A DNA stretch of 64,000 nucleotides from an uncultured Planctomycetaceae bacterium (GCA_943787265.1 CALSLT010000005.1:244302-308301); one strand, 5' to 3'; numbered from the stretch's first letter, positions 9,388 to 19,439 are shown. The notes: a model not told the origin generated them from the letters alone. Numbers and translations: made by a program.

Positions 9388-9437
9388 AGTGGGCACTGCT
9401 CACCAGAATTTTCTGACAATGGTGGGCGATGCCCACC
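9388..9437. repeat. Inverted-repeat element before selB
   Basis: Arms 9388-9404 (AGTGGGCACTGCTCACC) and 9421-9437 (GGTGGGCGATGCCCACC) are inverted copies, 13 of 17 matching, separated by 16 bases. Each arm is nearly self-complementary, so alternative folds are possible. It lies between the kinase stop and the selB start. Similar GTGGGC...GCCCAC elements are scattered through planctomycete gene gaps. Confidence 0.6.
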
Positions 9438-9456
9438 CAACTGGTTCGGTCACGGC

Positions 9457-11376
9457 ATGACGACTCTCGCCGCTACAAAGTCAATCATCGTCGGTACAGC
9501 CGGCCACATCGACCACGGCAAGACGCGCCTCGTGGGCAAGCTCTCGGGCATCAACACCGATCGCCTGCCCGAAGAAAAGGCTCGTGGAATCTCGATCGAC
9601 CTCGGCTTTGCGCACTTCCAGGCGGGCGAGTTTCAGATTGGCATCGTCGATGTTCCAGGCCACGAACGATTCGTCCGAAACATGGTCGCCGGCGCGACAG
9701 GCATTAACGTGGCGATGCTGGTCATCGCCGCTGACGATGCCGTTATGCCGCAAACTCGCGAACATCTCGACATTATGAATCTCTTGGGAATTCAGGTTGG
9801 GCTGGTAGCGCTAACAAAGATTGACCTTGTTGACGAAGACATGGTCGAACTGGCTCGATGCGACGTCGAAGACAACCTTGCTGGAACATTTCTCGAAGGC
9901 TGCCCGATCGTGCCTGTTTCGTCGGAGACCGGCGAAGGCATCGACGTACTTCGAGAAACGCTGCTCGAAATCTGCAGCAACATACAACTGCCCGAAACGC
10001 TGCCGTTGTTTCGGATGGCCATCGACCGAGTTTTCTCAATCCCTGGCCACGGCACCGTGGTGACCGGCTCGGTTCTCAGCGGCGATGTTCATGTTGGCGA
10101 CTCGCTGGATCTCTGGCCGGATGGCCGTGACGTTCGGGTTCGCAGCGTGCAACGTCACGGCGAACAGGCAGACGAAGCTGGCAGTCGACAACGCACGGCG
10201 ATCAATCTGGCGAGTCTGAAGCACGATGAGGTTTCACGAGGATTCGAACTCGCAACGCCAAACTATCTTAAGCCAACGAAGCGGCTGCTGGTCGACGTCA
10301 AGCTGCTCGACAATGCGCCAATCGGCCTGAAGAATCGGATGGAAGTTGGCCTGCACACCGGCACTCGGGAAATCGCCTGTCGAGTCATTATTAAAGGAAG
10401 ACGTCTCGAAGCTGGTGAACGTGGCTATGCGGAACTTCGCCTGTCCGAACCAATCGTCGCAACGTGGGGACAACGATTTATTCTGCGGCGTATCTCGCCA
10501 GCAATTACGCTCGGTGGCGGCACGATTCTCGATCCACACATTCCAGACATGCACCGAATTCGCGACATTGAATCTGTCGCGGAACAACTCGCCAGCCCGT
10601 CTCCTGCGGAACGTCTTTCGGCAAGGCTTCGTCAGCGAGACTCGGTTTCGTCGTCTGACCTGACACTGGCCAGTTCGATCGGAGTCATGCCGGACGAGCT
10701 TCAACAACTGCTGACCGCACTCCGAGACGAAGGCAAGCTGCTGCAACTCGGGCGTGGCGACCGGGCGTTCGAAATTCACGCTGATCGCCTGGAATCTTTG
10801 GCTGGCTCAGTTCTTCGCACAATCAGAAACGAAGTTATCCGACATCAGCCAAGACGTTCGCTGCCGAAACCGACGTTGCTGACAGCCTGCCGAGCAATCA
10901 CATCGTCGAACCTGCTGGAGTTTATCCTCGAACACCTGGTGAAGAAGAAAGAGCTGGTCGAACTCGGAGCGAATCTCGGCCCCGCCGATCTGCAGGTTCA
11001 ACTAACGAAGCAGCAGCGAAAGAATCGAGACGAGCTGCTCAGACAGATTTCTGCGGGAGGCCTGACACCGCCGACTCTGGGAGAGCTGTCAAAGTCACTC
11101 GGACTAAAACTGCCGGACGTCGAGCAGTTGCTGAACCTGTGGGTCGAAGACGCCATGCTCATCCGCATCGGCGACGGCCTGTACTTCACCCCGGAAGCTC
11201 TCGACGAAGCACGCCAGCGTTGCGTCGATCAGATCAAAGAAAACGGTCCATCCACTATGGCCGAACTTCGAGATGCCTGGGGAGTCACTCGAAAATTCGC
11301 CGTTCCGCTCTGCGAATACTTCGACTCGATTGGAGTGACGATCCGCGACGGCGACGTGCGAACGGCCGGCCAGTAG
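9457..11376 (+). CDS. selB: Selenocysteine-specific translation elongation factor SelB
   Basis: 639 residues from ATG 9457; the longer frame from 9382 would be translated repeat sequence. The N-terminal GTPase shows G1 [11 protein letters not shown] (13-23), the switch segment [21 protein letters not shown]3 DVPGHE (65-70) and G4 TKID (120-123). The SelB-specific spacing of [19 protein letters not shown] separates it from EF-Tu. Beta-barrel domains follow (about 175-340), then a long C-terminal winged-helix region (about 370-639) that binds the SECIS hairpin. It delivers selenocysteyl-tRNA to UGA codons. No selA, selD or selC is visible in the window, so those genes must lie elsewhere. Confidence 0.95.
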   Translation: MTTLAATKSIIVGTAGHIDHGKTRLVGKLSGINTDRLPEEKARGISIDLGFAHFQAGEFQIGIVDVPGHERFVRNMVAGATGINVAMLVIAADDAVMPQTREHLDIMNLLGIQVGLVALTKIDLVDEDMVELARCDVEDNLAGTFLEGCPIVPVSSETGEGIDVLRETLLEICSNIQLPETLPLFRMAIDRVFSIPGHGTVVTGSVLSGDVHVGDSLDLWPDGRDVRVRSVQRHGEQADEAGSRQRTAINLASLKHDEVSRGFELATPNYLKPTKRLLVDVKLLDNAPIGLKNRMEVGLHTGTREIACRVIIKGRRLEAGERGYAELRLSEPIVATWGQRFILRRISPAITLGGGTILDPHIPDMHRIRDIESVAEQLASPSPAERLSARLRQRDSVSSSDLTLASSIGVMPDELQQLLTALRDEGKLLQLGRGDRAFEIHADRLESLAGSVLRTIRNEVIRHQPRRSLPKPTLLTACRAITSSNLLEFILEHLVKKKELVELGANLGPADLQVQLTKQQRKNRDELLRQISAGGLTPPTLGELSKSLGLKLPDVEQLLNLWVEDAMLIRIGDGLYFTPEALDEARQRCVDQIKENGPSTMAELRDAWGVTRKFAVPLCEYFDSIGVTIRDGDVRTAGQ

Positions 11377-11450
11377 GTGGCGAGCCTTCACTCAGCCCTC
11401 GCCCCAATTCGCAGAAAGCATCCTTGGTAGCGGCAAGGCACCAGCATTCA

Positions 11451-12827
11451 TCACGCAAGAATTTCGCTGATCGTGCCGTTGCTGTCTGCGTAGCTCTTTC
11501 GGTCGACGCCAAGGCACTGCAAGTGTGTCAGCCAGAGATTGGCCAGCGGCGTTTCACTTCGGCAATGAATGTGCTTGCCAAGCTTCAGCTTTCCACCGCC
11601 TCCGCCAGCGACGATCAGAGGCAGATCGTTGTACTGGTGAGTTGCTCCGTCGCCCATACCGGCTCCAAGCGTAAAGATCATATTGTCGAGCAGCGTTGTG
11701 CCGCCGGCTTCCTCGATTGTGTCCATTCGTTCGAGCAGCCGTGCAAACACTGAAATATGGAAGTGATCAAGCTTCAACAGATTATCGACGTGTTCCTGCT
11801 GGTTGTGAGTCATCGCGTGATGACTGTGCGGCTTGTCAAGAATTCCTTCCCAGTTCGTCGGAGTCGTCCATCGTTCGGGACCAACCATCAGTGTGCCGAC
11901 ATTTGTCAGTCCACTTTGCAGTGCTGTTACGAGCAGGTCGCCCATCAACTGAATGTATTCGTTCCGCGGAAGGTGTTCTGAAGGGCGCGTAACCTTTGCC
12001 GCTGCCAGTTCAGACTTCATCGCTTCGATGCGGTCCATTCGAGTTTCAATCGTTCGAATTGCCTCGAAGTATTCGTCGAATTTTTGCTGATCGGAATTGC
12101 TCAGTCGCTTCTTCAATTGCCGAGCATTCCCCAGAGCCAGGTCCGTAATGTCGCGGAAGCGCGTATTGGCTCGGGTGCCGAAGAGTCGGTCGTAGACCTT
12201 CCTCGGGTCTCGCATCGACGGTGCAACGTACCCGGTGTCGTACCATGACATATTGTCAAAGTAGATCGATTCAATGTTGTTCTTGTGGTCGTTGCAGCTC
12301 AGCTCCAGCGTCGAGTAAGGCGTCACCTGACCAATCGAGTCGGCGGCGATGTGGTCGAGTGTTCGGGCAAGTGGATAGGCAGAGTTCTTCACTTCGAACG
12401 GTGCGACGCTCGTCAGAAAGCACGAAGCCGCTTGAGCGTGCGAATCCGTCCCATGCTGAAAAGTACGGTCCATGCCGGTGATCAGCGAGATCCGTTCTCG
12501 CATCTTGTGTAGAGGAGCCAGCGTCGGAGTGAATGTCAGCGGATGCGTCCCCACTGGCGTCGGCTTGCCCTCGAAACGCCAGACATTGTTCTGGTTCGCA
12601 AAACTCGGCAGAGGTCGATCGCCTTCGCCCGGAAAGAATCCTCGCCGGACGATTCCGTTTGGCAGGTAAAAGAAAGCCAGCCGTTGAGACGGCGCAGTTT
12701 CTTTGCTGTCAGCCGCCTGGCTGCGTCTCGTGAAACTTTCGAGCCAGGGCAGGCTCAACACCGCGCCACCCGATGCTTCGATAAACCGGCGGCGTGAAAC
12801 GGCTGGTGAGGCAACTTTGTACTTCAT
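11451..12827 (-). CDS. DUF1552 secreted protein
   Basis: 458 residues. The N-terminus carries a twin-arginine-type signal (SRRRFIEASGGAVLSLPWLE). The body has the DUF1552 hallmarks: RLAFFYLPNGI near residue 50, ISLITGMDRTFQHGTDSHAQAASCFLT, and a late MIFTLGAGMGDGATHQYNDLPL with a glycine-rich GGGGGKLKLG. The fold is thought to be related to the DUF1501/sulfatase-like group, but no activity is established. It follows the DUF1592 gene by 26 bases on the same strand, the standard planctomycete arrangement, so the two products probably act together outside the cytoplasm. Confidence 0.9.
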   Translation of the reverse strand: MKYKVASPAVSRRRFIEASGGAVLSLPWLESFTRRSQAADSKETAPSQRLAFFYLPNGIVRRGFFPGEGDRPLPSFANQNNVWRFEGKPTPVGTHPLTFTPTLAPLHKMRERISLITGMDRTFQHGTDSHAQAASCFLTSVAPFEVKNSAYPLARTLDHIAADSIGQVTPYSTLELSCNDHKNNIESIYFDNMSWYDTGYVAPSMRDPRKVYDRLFGTRANTRFRDITDLALGNARQLKKRLSNSDQQKFDEYFEAIRTIETRMDRIEAMKSELAAAKVTRPSEHLPRNEYIQLMGDLLVTALQSGLTNVGTLMVGPERWTTPTNWEGILDKPHSHHAMTHNQQEHVDNLLKLDHFHISVFARLLERMDTIEEAGGTTLLDNMIFTLGAGMGDGATHQYNDLPLIVAGGGGGKLKLGKHIHCRSETPLANLWLTHLQCLGVDRKSYADSNGTISEILA

Positions 12828-12853
12828 GGACTCGGTCCTTCGTTACCGAATGA

Positions 12854-15403
12854 TTAATTCTCTTCGGTGGGCTCTTCCAGGTTCTTGTGCAAAAACGGTT
12901 CGCTCATAGCGACACTCTTCAAAACAGCACGCATTCCGTCATTGCCGGCCAATGCCTTCGCCGTGATGTCGTCCAGAGCTGGTGAGTCGGCAGGACCAAC
13001 AGCTCGGCCGAGAGCATACGAAAGTAAATGAGCGGCGAACCCGCGAACAAACCGATGTTTCTCTTTCAGAATGCCTTGCTTGAAGTCCGCAACTGTTTCG
13101 AATTTGTGCTTGCCAAACAGCACTCCGGCGGCATCGACGTTGCGCCCATTTTCGTATTTGTCACGCCAGACTCCGGTTGGGCCAAAGTTCTCCAGCGCAA
13201 AGCCCAGCGGATCAATTTCGTTGTGACACCCTGCGCAGTCGGCACGTTTGCGATGTTCAGCCAGACGTTCGCGGATTGTCAGTGTCGCCAGCTTTTCCTT
13301 GTCAGCTTCCGGTAAAGGCGGAACATCGGCTGGTGGCGGTTCTGGCGGATCGTTGAAGATCACGGCGTTGACCCAGGCTCCGCGAGTGATTGGCTGCGTG
13401 CGTGCCGGAGTCGAAGTCATCGTCATTACAGCTGCATTGGTGATGACGCCGCCTCTCCGAGGATCACTCAGCGGAACGCGCTTAAACGTGAGGACTCTGT
13501 CTTCGTGCCTGGTGTTTGAATGGCCTTCGTAACTCGCGCCGAGCATGTCGCTTTGCCAGGCAAACTTTGCATCCAGAAGTTCGACGATCGACCGATTCTC
13601 GACGTAAACCGTTTCGAAGAGCAGGAGCGGTTCAGGCATCATGTGCATGCTGACTCGATACCCGTTGTAATAGAAGTAGGGAAACTTCTTCGGATCCGGG
13701 ATCGACGTGATCAGCCGATCAAGCTGCAGCCACTGAGCGGGAAAGCTTTCGCAAAATCGGCTCGACCGTTTGTCATTCATCATACGGTCAATCTGGGCGC
13801 TAAGCGTTTCCGGTTGACTTAGCTTCCCAGCCTCGGCGAGGTCGAGCAATGTGTCATCGGGAATGCTGCTCCAGAAGAATTGAGCCAACCGTGAAGCGAG
13901 TTCAAAATCGTCGACACGCTGGCGGCCCGCGACTTTCGTTTTGAGAGCGGCCTCATCGATCGTTTCATAAGAGTAAATGAATTCCGGCATTCCGAGGACA
14001 GCTCCCACAACAGTTCTCATTGTGCTTTCGATCGAACTTCCGCCTGCCAACTGGTTCTCAGCAAACGCGGCGAAGCGGTCGAGCGTTGCAGAATCAACCG
14101 GACGACGAAAAGCCCGACGCAGCAGCTTCGACAGTCTGAGCCGGATAACCTCGTCATCAGAAAGGTCCGTTGCCTCAGGTTTTGAGATAGGGGTGCGGCC
14201 AGTAACTTCGATGTAGTCCATCCCGAACAGGAAACTTCTGGACTGCTGTTTCTTGCCGACACACTTGAACTTCAACGTGTGCGGTCCCTTCGAAATCTTA
14301 AGGTTGCTGAGTTCATGGTCGGCCGCGCGGATCACTTTTGGATCAAAGAGGTCAACCGAGTCTCCTGTTTTTTTGCCGTCAAGGTAGATCTCGAAAATGC
14401 CATAGTCGGGGGCTTTAGTAAATCCGATTCGCAAGCCGCGTCCGGCTTCGGTCGCATCGAATGAGAGCGTCAATTCAAGATTCTGCTCGCGACACATCCA
14501 GATGAGCTGCGTATTGCCGCTCCAATACGGCCCCCAGCCTTGCATATTCTGAGACCAGACTCGGCCTTTCGGCGTTCCCGTGAGTCTGATGGGGCCACCT
14601 TCTTCCGCCTCGTATCGACCATCAATTGCTCCACGCGCTGGCTGTCCAGGTGGCGCAAACAGGTCATCCCAGTTTCTGCATTCCTGAGCGTTCAAGTCGG
14701 GGCTGTCGACAATTGTCTGACTCAACTGCAGGAACGATTCCATCAGCAGCGGCGACAAAGTCAAATGATCGGCACGGTTGTCGAAGCCGTGTTCGGCACG
14801 CTTATCCTGAGGGAATGATGCCACACCTCGAAAGCCTTCCGGTCGTTGGCCGTCAACATCTTTGCTGAGAGGGCGGGTCGAAACTCGCACGACAGACGGC
14901 ATCTTCCCCGAGGCCGGCCTGAAGTAATCATCGCGTCTTCGCAACAGGCGTTCGTTCAGGCGAAAGATGTCGCGGTCCAGTCCCAGGAGATCGACAACGG
15001 CATTGTTGTACTGAAATCTGTTCAGCCGGCGGATCGGAGCCGAATTAAACGGCAACGTCTTCAACGTTTGTTGGAGCATCCTCTTTAATCGTTCGACCAT
15101 GCTCACCCGAAGTTGGTCCGGCAGGACGGGTTCGTCTTCCGGTGGCATTTGCCGATCGACCAACACGGAAATCAATTTTTCAAGCAACTCGGCATCGATC
15201 TGAAGATGCTGCTGAGTAACCAGCCGACGGAGATCAACTCCACCTTCTGACTCGTCGCCTTTGTTATGACACTTCACACAATGATGCGCGAACGCCCACT
15301 TGAGAATCGACGTCGGCTCTTCAGCAAAAACACACCGTGCCTGCCCAACTAACAAGAGCATCGCTACAACGATGAAGCATCGTGGATTTTGAACAAGCTG
15401 CAT
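12854..15403 (-). CDS. DUF1592/DUF1588-type secreted c-heme protein
   Basis: 849 residues from ATG 15403, preferred to TTG 15427 because GGAG lies seven bases upstream and a signal peptide follows at once (FIVVAMLLLVGQARCVFA). A first CxxCH heme site (CVKCH, 42-46) opens the planctomycete cytochrome-like region. DUF1587 follows (RRLNRFQYNNAVVDLLGLD), then a carbohydrate-binding-like insert (about 220-390), DUF1595, DUF1592 (ELASRLAQFFWSSIPDDTLL), DUF1588 with a second CxxCH (CAGCH, in CHNEIDPLGFALENFG) and DUF1585. The family is implicated in periplasmic degradation of complex substrates, but no reaction has been shown. It pairs with the DUF1552 gene downstream. Confidence 0.92.
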   Translation of the reverse strand: MQLVQNPRCFIVVAMLLLVGQARCVFAEEPTSILKWAFAHHCVKCHNKGDESEGGVDLRRLVTQQHLQIDAELLEKLISVLVDRQMPPEDEPVLPDQLRVSMVERLKRMLQQTLKTLPFNSAPIRRLNRFQYNNAVVDLLGLDRDIFRLNERLLRRRDDYFRPASGKMPSVVRVSTRPLSKDVDGQRPEGFRGVASFPQDKRAEHGFDNRADHLTLSPLLMESFLQLSQTIVDSPDLNAQECRNWDDLFAPPGQPARGAIDGRYEAEEGGPIRLTGTPKGRVWSQNMQGWGPYWSGNTQLIWMCREQNLELTLSFDATEAGRGLRIGFTKAPDYGIFEIYLDGKKTGDSVDLFDPKVIRAADHELSNLKISKGPHTLKFKCVGKKQQSRSFLFGMDYIEVTGRTPISKPEATDLSDDEVIRLRLSKLLRRAFRRPVDSATLDRFAAFAENQLAGGSSIESTMRTVVGAVLGMPEFIYSYETIDEAALKTKVAGRQRVDDFELASRLAQFFWSSIPDDTLLDLAEAGKLSQPETLSAQIDRMMNDKRSSRFCESFPAQWLQLDRLITSIPDPKKFPYFYYNGYRVSMHMMPEPLLLFETVYVENRSIVELLDAKFAWQSDMLGASYEGHSNTRHEDRVLTFKRVPLSDPRRGGVITNAAVMTMTSTPARTQPITRGAWVNAVIFNDPPEPPPADVPPLPEADKEKLATLTIRERLAEHRKRADCAGCHNEIDPLGFALENFGPTGVWRDKYENGRNVDAAGVLFGKHKFETVADFKQGILKEKHRFVRGFAAHLLSYALGRAVGPADSPALDDITAKALAGNDGMRAVLKSVAMSEPFLHKNLEEPTEEN

Positions 15404-15666
15404 CAGGTTGCTCCGCCACTCAATCAAACACTTAGGGCGACGTCGATTTCGAAGCCGACATACATGGCTACTTTAAGTGCCGTTCCCGCACGATCGCCAG
15501 CTAACCGGATTCTCTCATGGGCTGTCACTGGAGCAAGGCAGGCTCGTTTGCGTTAAGCAGGTACATCTTGGCGCGAGACTGGCGTATTCTGCAGGTTCAT
15601 AAGAACGTGACCTGCCCGTTCACTGTCTTGACTGAAATTCGTCTCATGCTCCCGGACCGAAACACC

Positions 15667-18504
15667 ATGAATTTGAGCCACTCGATTCGAATTGTTGCCG
15701 TTGTGCTGCCTTTGCTCTCGGCCGGAGTTCTGGCACCAGCGGCGGAACCGACATTTGATGTTGTGATACGAGGCGGGCGGATCGTCGACGGGACGGGAGC
15801 TCCGTCTTACGTCGCGGACCTTGGCATTGATAACGGGAAGATTGTTCGAATCGGTCGACTGAAGGATGCAGCGGCCGACGTCGTGATTGACGCCGAGGGA
15901 TTGATTGTCGCTCCAGGCTTCATCGACATGATGGGCCAGACGGCGTCGCCGATGGTCGACGATCCCACATCCGCCATCAATCTGCTGACTCAGGGCATCA
16001 CGACGATCAACGCGGGTGAGGGTGCTTCGGCGGCGCCTCTGAGTGATGCCGACGGGCGGCGCAAAGGTTGGACAACGATGGCCGAGTACTTCGCTCTGGT
16101 CGAGTCGAAAGGGCTGCCCGTCAACGTGGTTCAGACGGTTGGGCACACTCAGGTGAGACGAATCGTGCTCGGTGACGTTGAGCGACGACCGACCGGCGAC
16201 GAACTCAAACGAATGCAGGCACTTGTCCGAGAGGGTATGGAAGCCGGCGCGATCGGCGTGTCGACGGCTTTGATTTATCCGCCGGCCGTTTACGCCGAGA
16301 CCGAAGAGATCGCCGCACTGGCATCCGTCGCCGGCGAGTACGGCGGGCGTTACTACACTCACATGCGAAATGAAGGCGACCGGCTGCTCGAAGCGATCGA
16401 CGAAGCCTTAGAGATTGGACGAGTGGGAAACAGTCCGGTCCACATCTTTCACCTGAAAGCCGCGGGGCGCCAGAACTGGGGAAAAATGCAGCTTGCGATC
16501 GCGAAGATTCGAGCAGCCCGGGCTGACGGCGAGCAGGTCACCGCTGACATTTATCCATACGTCAATAACGGACTCGGCATCGCCGCGCTGATCCATCCTC
16601 GGCACTTCACCGACGGTTACGAACGCCTGAGATCACGACTCGACGATCCCGAGTTGCGAGCTGAAATTCGCAAAGAAATGGAATCGACTGACGGTTGGGA
16701 AAACTGGTTCCGGCATTCGAGCCACGACTGGAATCGCATCGTCGTCGGACGAAGTAACAATTCGAAGTACGAAGGACTCGACGGACGATCTGTGGCCGCC
16801 ATCGCGAAGGCGAGGGGTGAAGATCCCTGGAACACGTTCTTCAACCTGGTTCGCTCCGGAGCATTTGCGCTGCCGGAGACGATGACCGATGCCAACAAAA
16901 TCCTGGCGATGCAGCAGAACTTCGTGTCGTTCTGCACGGATGTCGGTCCGGCAGGTGGCGGTCGAATCGCGTCTCATCCTCGAGCGTTCGGCTCTTTTCC
17001 GCGGCTGCTGTCTCGCTACGTACGAGACCTCGGTGCGATTTCTCTGGAGCGAGCCGTCGCTCAGGCAAGTGCCGCGGCCGCCAACGATGTGCTGGCTTAC
17101 GATCGAGGTCGCATTTCGGAAGGGCTGGCTGCAGACGTCATCGTCTTTGACTACGAAGAACTGACCGATCGAGCTGACTTTGCTAACCCTCATGCACTAT
17201 CCGAAGGCATGAAGCATGTCGTCGTGAATGGCCAGCTTGTCTTCAAAGACGGAAAACTTACGAACGCACTACCCGGTCGAATACTTCGAGGTCCGGGCTA
17301 TCGTGAAGCGACTGCGGCATTCAACGTTTCATCAGGTGAGGACGACGAGCGATTCGCCAGCTTCGACAGGCTGATGCACGAATTCATGAAGGAACACCGC
17401 GTGCCCGGAGCGTCCATCGCCGTAACCGACCAGGGGCGAACCGTCTTTGCGCGAGGCTATGGCTACTCAGACATTGCCGCAAAGGAAGTCGTCCAGCCAA
17501 CGAGCCTGTTCCGCATCGCCAGCATTTCAAAGCCGATCACCGCTGTGGCGATTCTACAGTTGATCGAGCAAAAGAAATTGAAGCTCGACGACAAAGTCTT
17601 CGAGCTGCTCAGCCATAAAGATGACATTAAAGCGGCTGGCGAAAAGTTTGATCCGCGGCTGCGTGAAGTCACCATTCGTCATCTGCTGGAGCATCGAGGC
17701 GGCTGGGATCGCAACAAATCCTTCGATGCAATGTTTCAGTCGGTCCGCTTTGCGAAGCAGGTTGGCGTCAACGCTCCGGCCGATCAGGCAGCCGTTATCA
17801 AGGCGATGTTTTCGCAGAAGCTCGATTTCGATCCAGGCGAGCGTTACGCGTATTCAAACTTCGGATACTGCCTGCTTGGCCGAGTCATCGAGAAGGTGAG
17901 CGGGCAGGACTACATCGACTACGTGAAGGAAAAAGTGCTCGCGCCGATCGGCATTACGACGATGCGAATCGGTGCGACACGTTTGGACGGTCGAGCGACA
18001 AACGAAGTGCGGTATTACCAGCCGGGGACTGGCAAGTCGGTGTTCGAAACCGATCTCGATCAGGAAACCCCGCATCCGTACGGAGCATGGAATTTGGGGT
18101 CGATGGATTCACATGGTGCCTGGATTGCTTCGTCCGTCGATCTCGCGAAGTTCGCGGCGGCGTTCGACGATCCGGACAACTCTCCGATCCTCAGCCGCGA
18201 AAGCATCGAGCTGATGTATCGTCGCCCGCCGGGGCTTGCCGGCCACGAAGAAGATGGTTCAAAGAAGGACGTCTTCTATTCGCTCGGTTGGTCAAATCGA
18301 ATCTTGAGTGGCAACAGGATCAACCACTGGCACACAGGTTCTTTGCCAGGCACTGCCGCGATCCTGATCCGTCGCCACGACGGCCGAAACTTTGCTGCGT
18401 TGCTTAACTGTCGAGTCAGCCCTTCGGCGAACCATCTCGGCCGAGCCATCGACAGCCTGCTTCACAAAGCCGCCAACGAAGTCACCGACTGGCCGACCGA
18501 GTAG
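15667..18504 (+). CDS. D-aminoacylase-like amidohydrolase fused to a beta-lactamase-type serine hydrolase
   Basis: 945 residues from ATG 15667, which gives a clean signal peptide (IRIVAVVLPLLSAGVLAPAAE); ATG 15646 is an alternative. Residues 28-545 resemble N-acyl-D-amino-acid deacylases (VVIRGGRIVDGTGAPSYVAD, VAPGFIDMMGQ, THMRNEG, VHIFHLKAAG, CTDVGPAGG). The HxH metal pair that normally follows GFID is absent (MMGQ instead); later His232, His259, His262 and Asp425 remain. Residues 560-945 are a class C beta-lactamase/esterase domain with S-x-x-K (SISK, 619-622), Tyr-Ser-Asn (729-731) and HTGSLPG near the end, all intact. The protein probably acts outside the cytoplasm on amides or peptides. 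The serine domain should be active; the amidohydrolase half is doubtful. Confidence 0.88.
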   Translation: MNLSHSIRIVAVVLPLLSAGVLAPAAEPTFDVVIRGGRIVDGTGAPSYVADLGIDNGKIVRIGRLKDAAADVVIDAEGLIVAPGFIDMMGQTASPMVDDPTSAINLLTQGITTINAGEGASAAPLSDADGRRKGWTTMAEYFALVESKGLPVNVVQTVGHTQVRRIVLGDVERRPTGDELKRMQALVREGMEAGAIGVSTALIYPPAVYAETEEIAALASVAGEYGGRYYTHMRNEGDRLLEAIDEALEIGRVGNSPVHIFHLKAAGRQNWGKMQLAIAKIRAARADGEQVTADIYPYVNNGLGIAALIHPRHFTDGYERLRSRLDDPELRAEIRKEMESTDGWENWFRHSSHDWNRIVVGRSNNSKYEGLDGRSVAAIAKARGEDPWNTFFNLVRSGAFALPETMTDANKILAMQQNFVSFCTDVGPAGGGRIASHPRAFGSFPRLLSRYVRDLGAISLERAVAQASAAAANDVLAYDRGRISEGLAADVIVFDYEELTDRADFANPHALSEGMKHVVVNGQLVFKDGKLTNALPGRILRGPGYREATAAFNVSSGEDDERFASFDRLMHEFMKEHRVPGASIAVTDQGRTVFARGYGYSDIAAKEVVQPTSLFRIASISKPITAVAILQLIEQKKLKLDDKVFELLSHKDDIKAAGEKFDPRLREVTIRHLLEHRGGWDRNKSFDAMFQSVRFAKQVGVNAPADQAAVIKAMFSQKLDFDPGERYAYSNFGYCLLGRVIEKVSGQDYIDYVKEKVLAPIGITTMRIGATRLDGRATNEVRYYQPGTGKSVFETDLDQETPHPYGAWNLGSMDSHGAWIASSVDLAKFAAAFDDPDNSPILSRESIELMYRRPPGLAGHEEDGSKKDVFYSLGWSNRILSGNRINHWHTGSLPGTAAILIRRHDGRNFAALLNCRVSPSANHLGRAIDSLLHKAANEVTDWPTE

Positions 18505-18526
18505 GACGTAAACTTCGCGAACAGTT

Positions 18527-18607
18527 GTAGGCCGGACCAAGCGCAGCGCCGTTCCGGCAGTCTGTATCAATCTTTGCCGGAACGGCGCTGCGCTTGGTCC
18601 GGCCTAC
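18527..18607. repeat. Perfect 33-bp inverted repeat between convergent genes
   Basis: The arms 18527-18559 and 18575-18607 are exact reverse complements, starting GTAGGCCGGACCAAG and closing TTGGTCCGGCCTAC, with a 15-base loop. It fills the gap between two convergent stop codons. It may end transcription from both sides, though it lacks a T-run. The left-arm sequence recurs inside the cyclase gene at 43477. Confidence 0.9.
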
Positions 18608-18611
18608 GAGT

Positions 18612-19439
18612 TTATCCCGCAGCCGGTGACGCAAGAATCGTTTCTCTGAGCGATGCGAAGTATTCGATGGGTTTTGCGAAGAACTGTTCGGGCAGCACGT
18701 CGTACTTTCGTAAGTCCTGCTCGACGTTTCTCCATCCTGCTTTCGCACCAGCGTTGAACGCCGTGAGACCTTTCGCGATCCGCTCTTCTTTGTTCGTGAA
18801 ATCTCGGAACAGAAACGGGCGACGGAAATAGGCGAAACGAATGACCGGCCGCAGAGCCAGACTTCGAAGCAGCGGCCAGTCGAATTCGGCGACGGCTTTT
18901 TCGATGGTTGGGCCGACGATGTGCTGCTGTTCGGACAGGAAATGTGCGGTGAAGACTTCTCGTCGTTCGTCATCGGTCAGCTCGACGCCGGATTCGTTGG
19001 CAGAGTGAATCCGGTTCACAGCCTGCAGCAGATCTGCCGGAACGACTTTCGAAGCGTCCGGGTGCTGGCCATAGCGTTTTGTGAAATGAAAGTTCGCATA
19101 AACGTCGACGCAGACTCGGCGATTGATGTCTCGAAACACGTTGGCGAATTCTTCAAGCTTTGTCAGCTTGTTTTTCCGTGTTTCTGAGTTGAACGCGTAC
19201 TGCCAGGACAGGACTTTGCCGAGCTTCATTCCAAAACTGAACCAGCTTCGAGCCCACAACGCTCCATGAGCGGCGATCAACGGAAAAATGTGATTTCCGC
19301 CGGACTCTTTGTAGACGTGATGGTAAACGGTGGCTCGTTGAGAGAGGTCGTTCAGACCACCCGCCAGTCGAAGTCCGTCCGCCTGTAATTCTTCGAAAGC
19401 GTTCCGAAGTTCGTCGAGTGTGATCGTTGCTGCTGCCAT
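18612..19439 (-). CDS. Hypothetical protein, largely helical
   Basis: 275 residues from ATG 19439, with GAAGGA about eight bases upstream; a longer frame begins at 19457. No signal peptide or membrane segment is seen. The sequence is rich in predicted helix with many aromatic and His residues (ATVYHHVYKESGGNHIFPLIAAHGA; VDVYANFHFTKRYGQHP; TAHFLSEQQHIVGP). The scattered His/Glu pairs could hold a metal, but I recognise no family. It stands alone, converging on the fusion hydrolase across the 33-bp hairpin. Composition and codon use look like those of a real gene. Confidence 0.7.
   Translation of the reverse strand: MAAATITLDELRNAFEELQADGLRLAGGLNDLSQRATVYHHVYKESGGNHIFPLIAAHGALWARSWFSFGMKLGKVLSWQYAFNSETRKNKLTKLEEFANVFRDINRRVCVDVYANFHFTKRYGQHPDASKVVPADLLQAVNRIHSANESGVELTDDERREVFTAHFLSEQQHIVGPTIEKAVAEFDWPLLRSLALRPVIRFAYFRRPFLFRDFTNKEERIAKGLTAFNAGAKAGWRNVEQDLRKYDVLPEQFFAKPIEYFASLRETILASPAAG

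Noticed and set aside
9362..9456. tRNA-Sec gene next to selB
   Set aside because: The gap is filled by the inverted-repeat element; no 3' CCA-type acceptor stem or long variable arm can be drawn.
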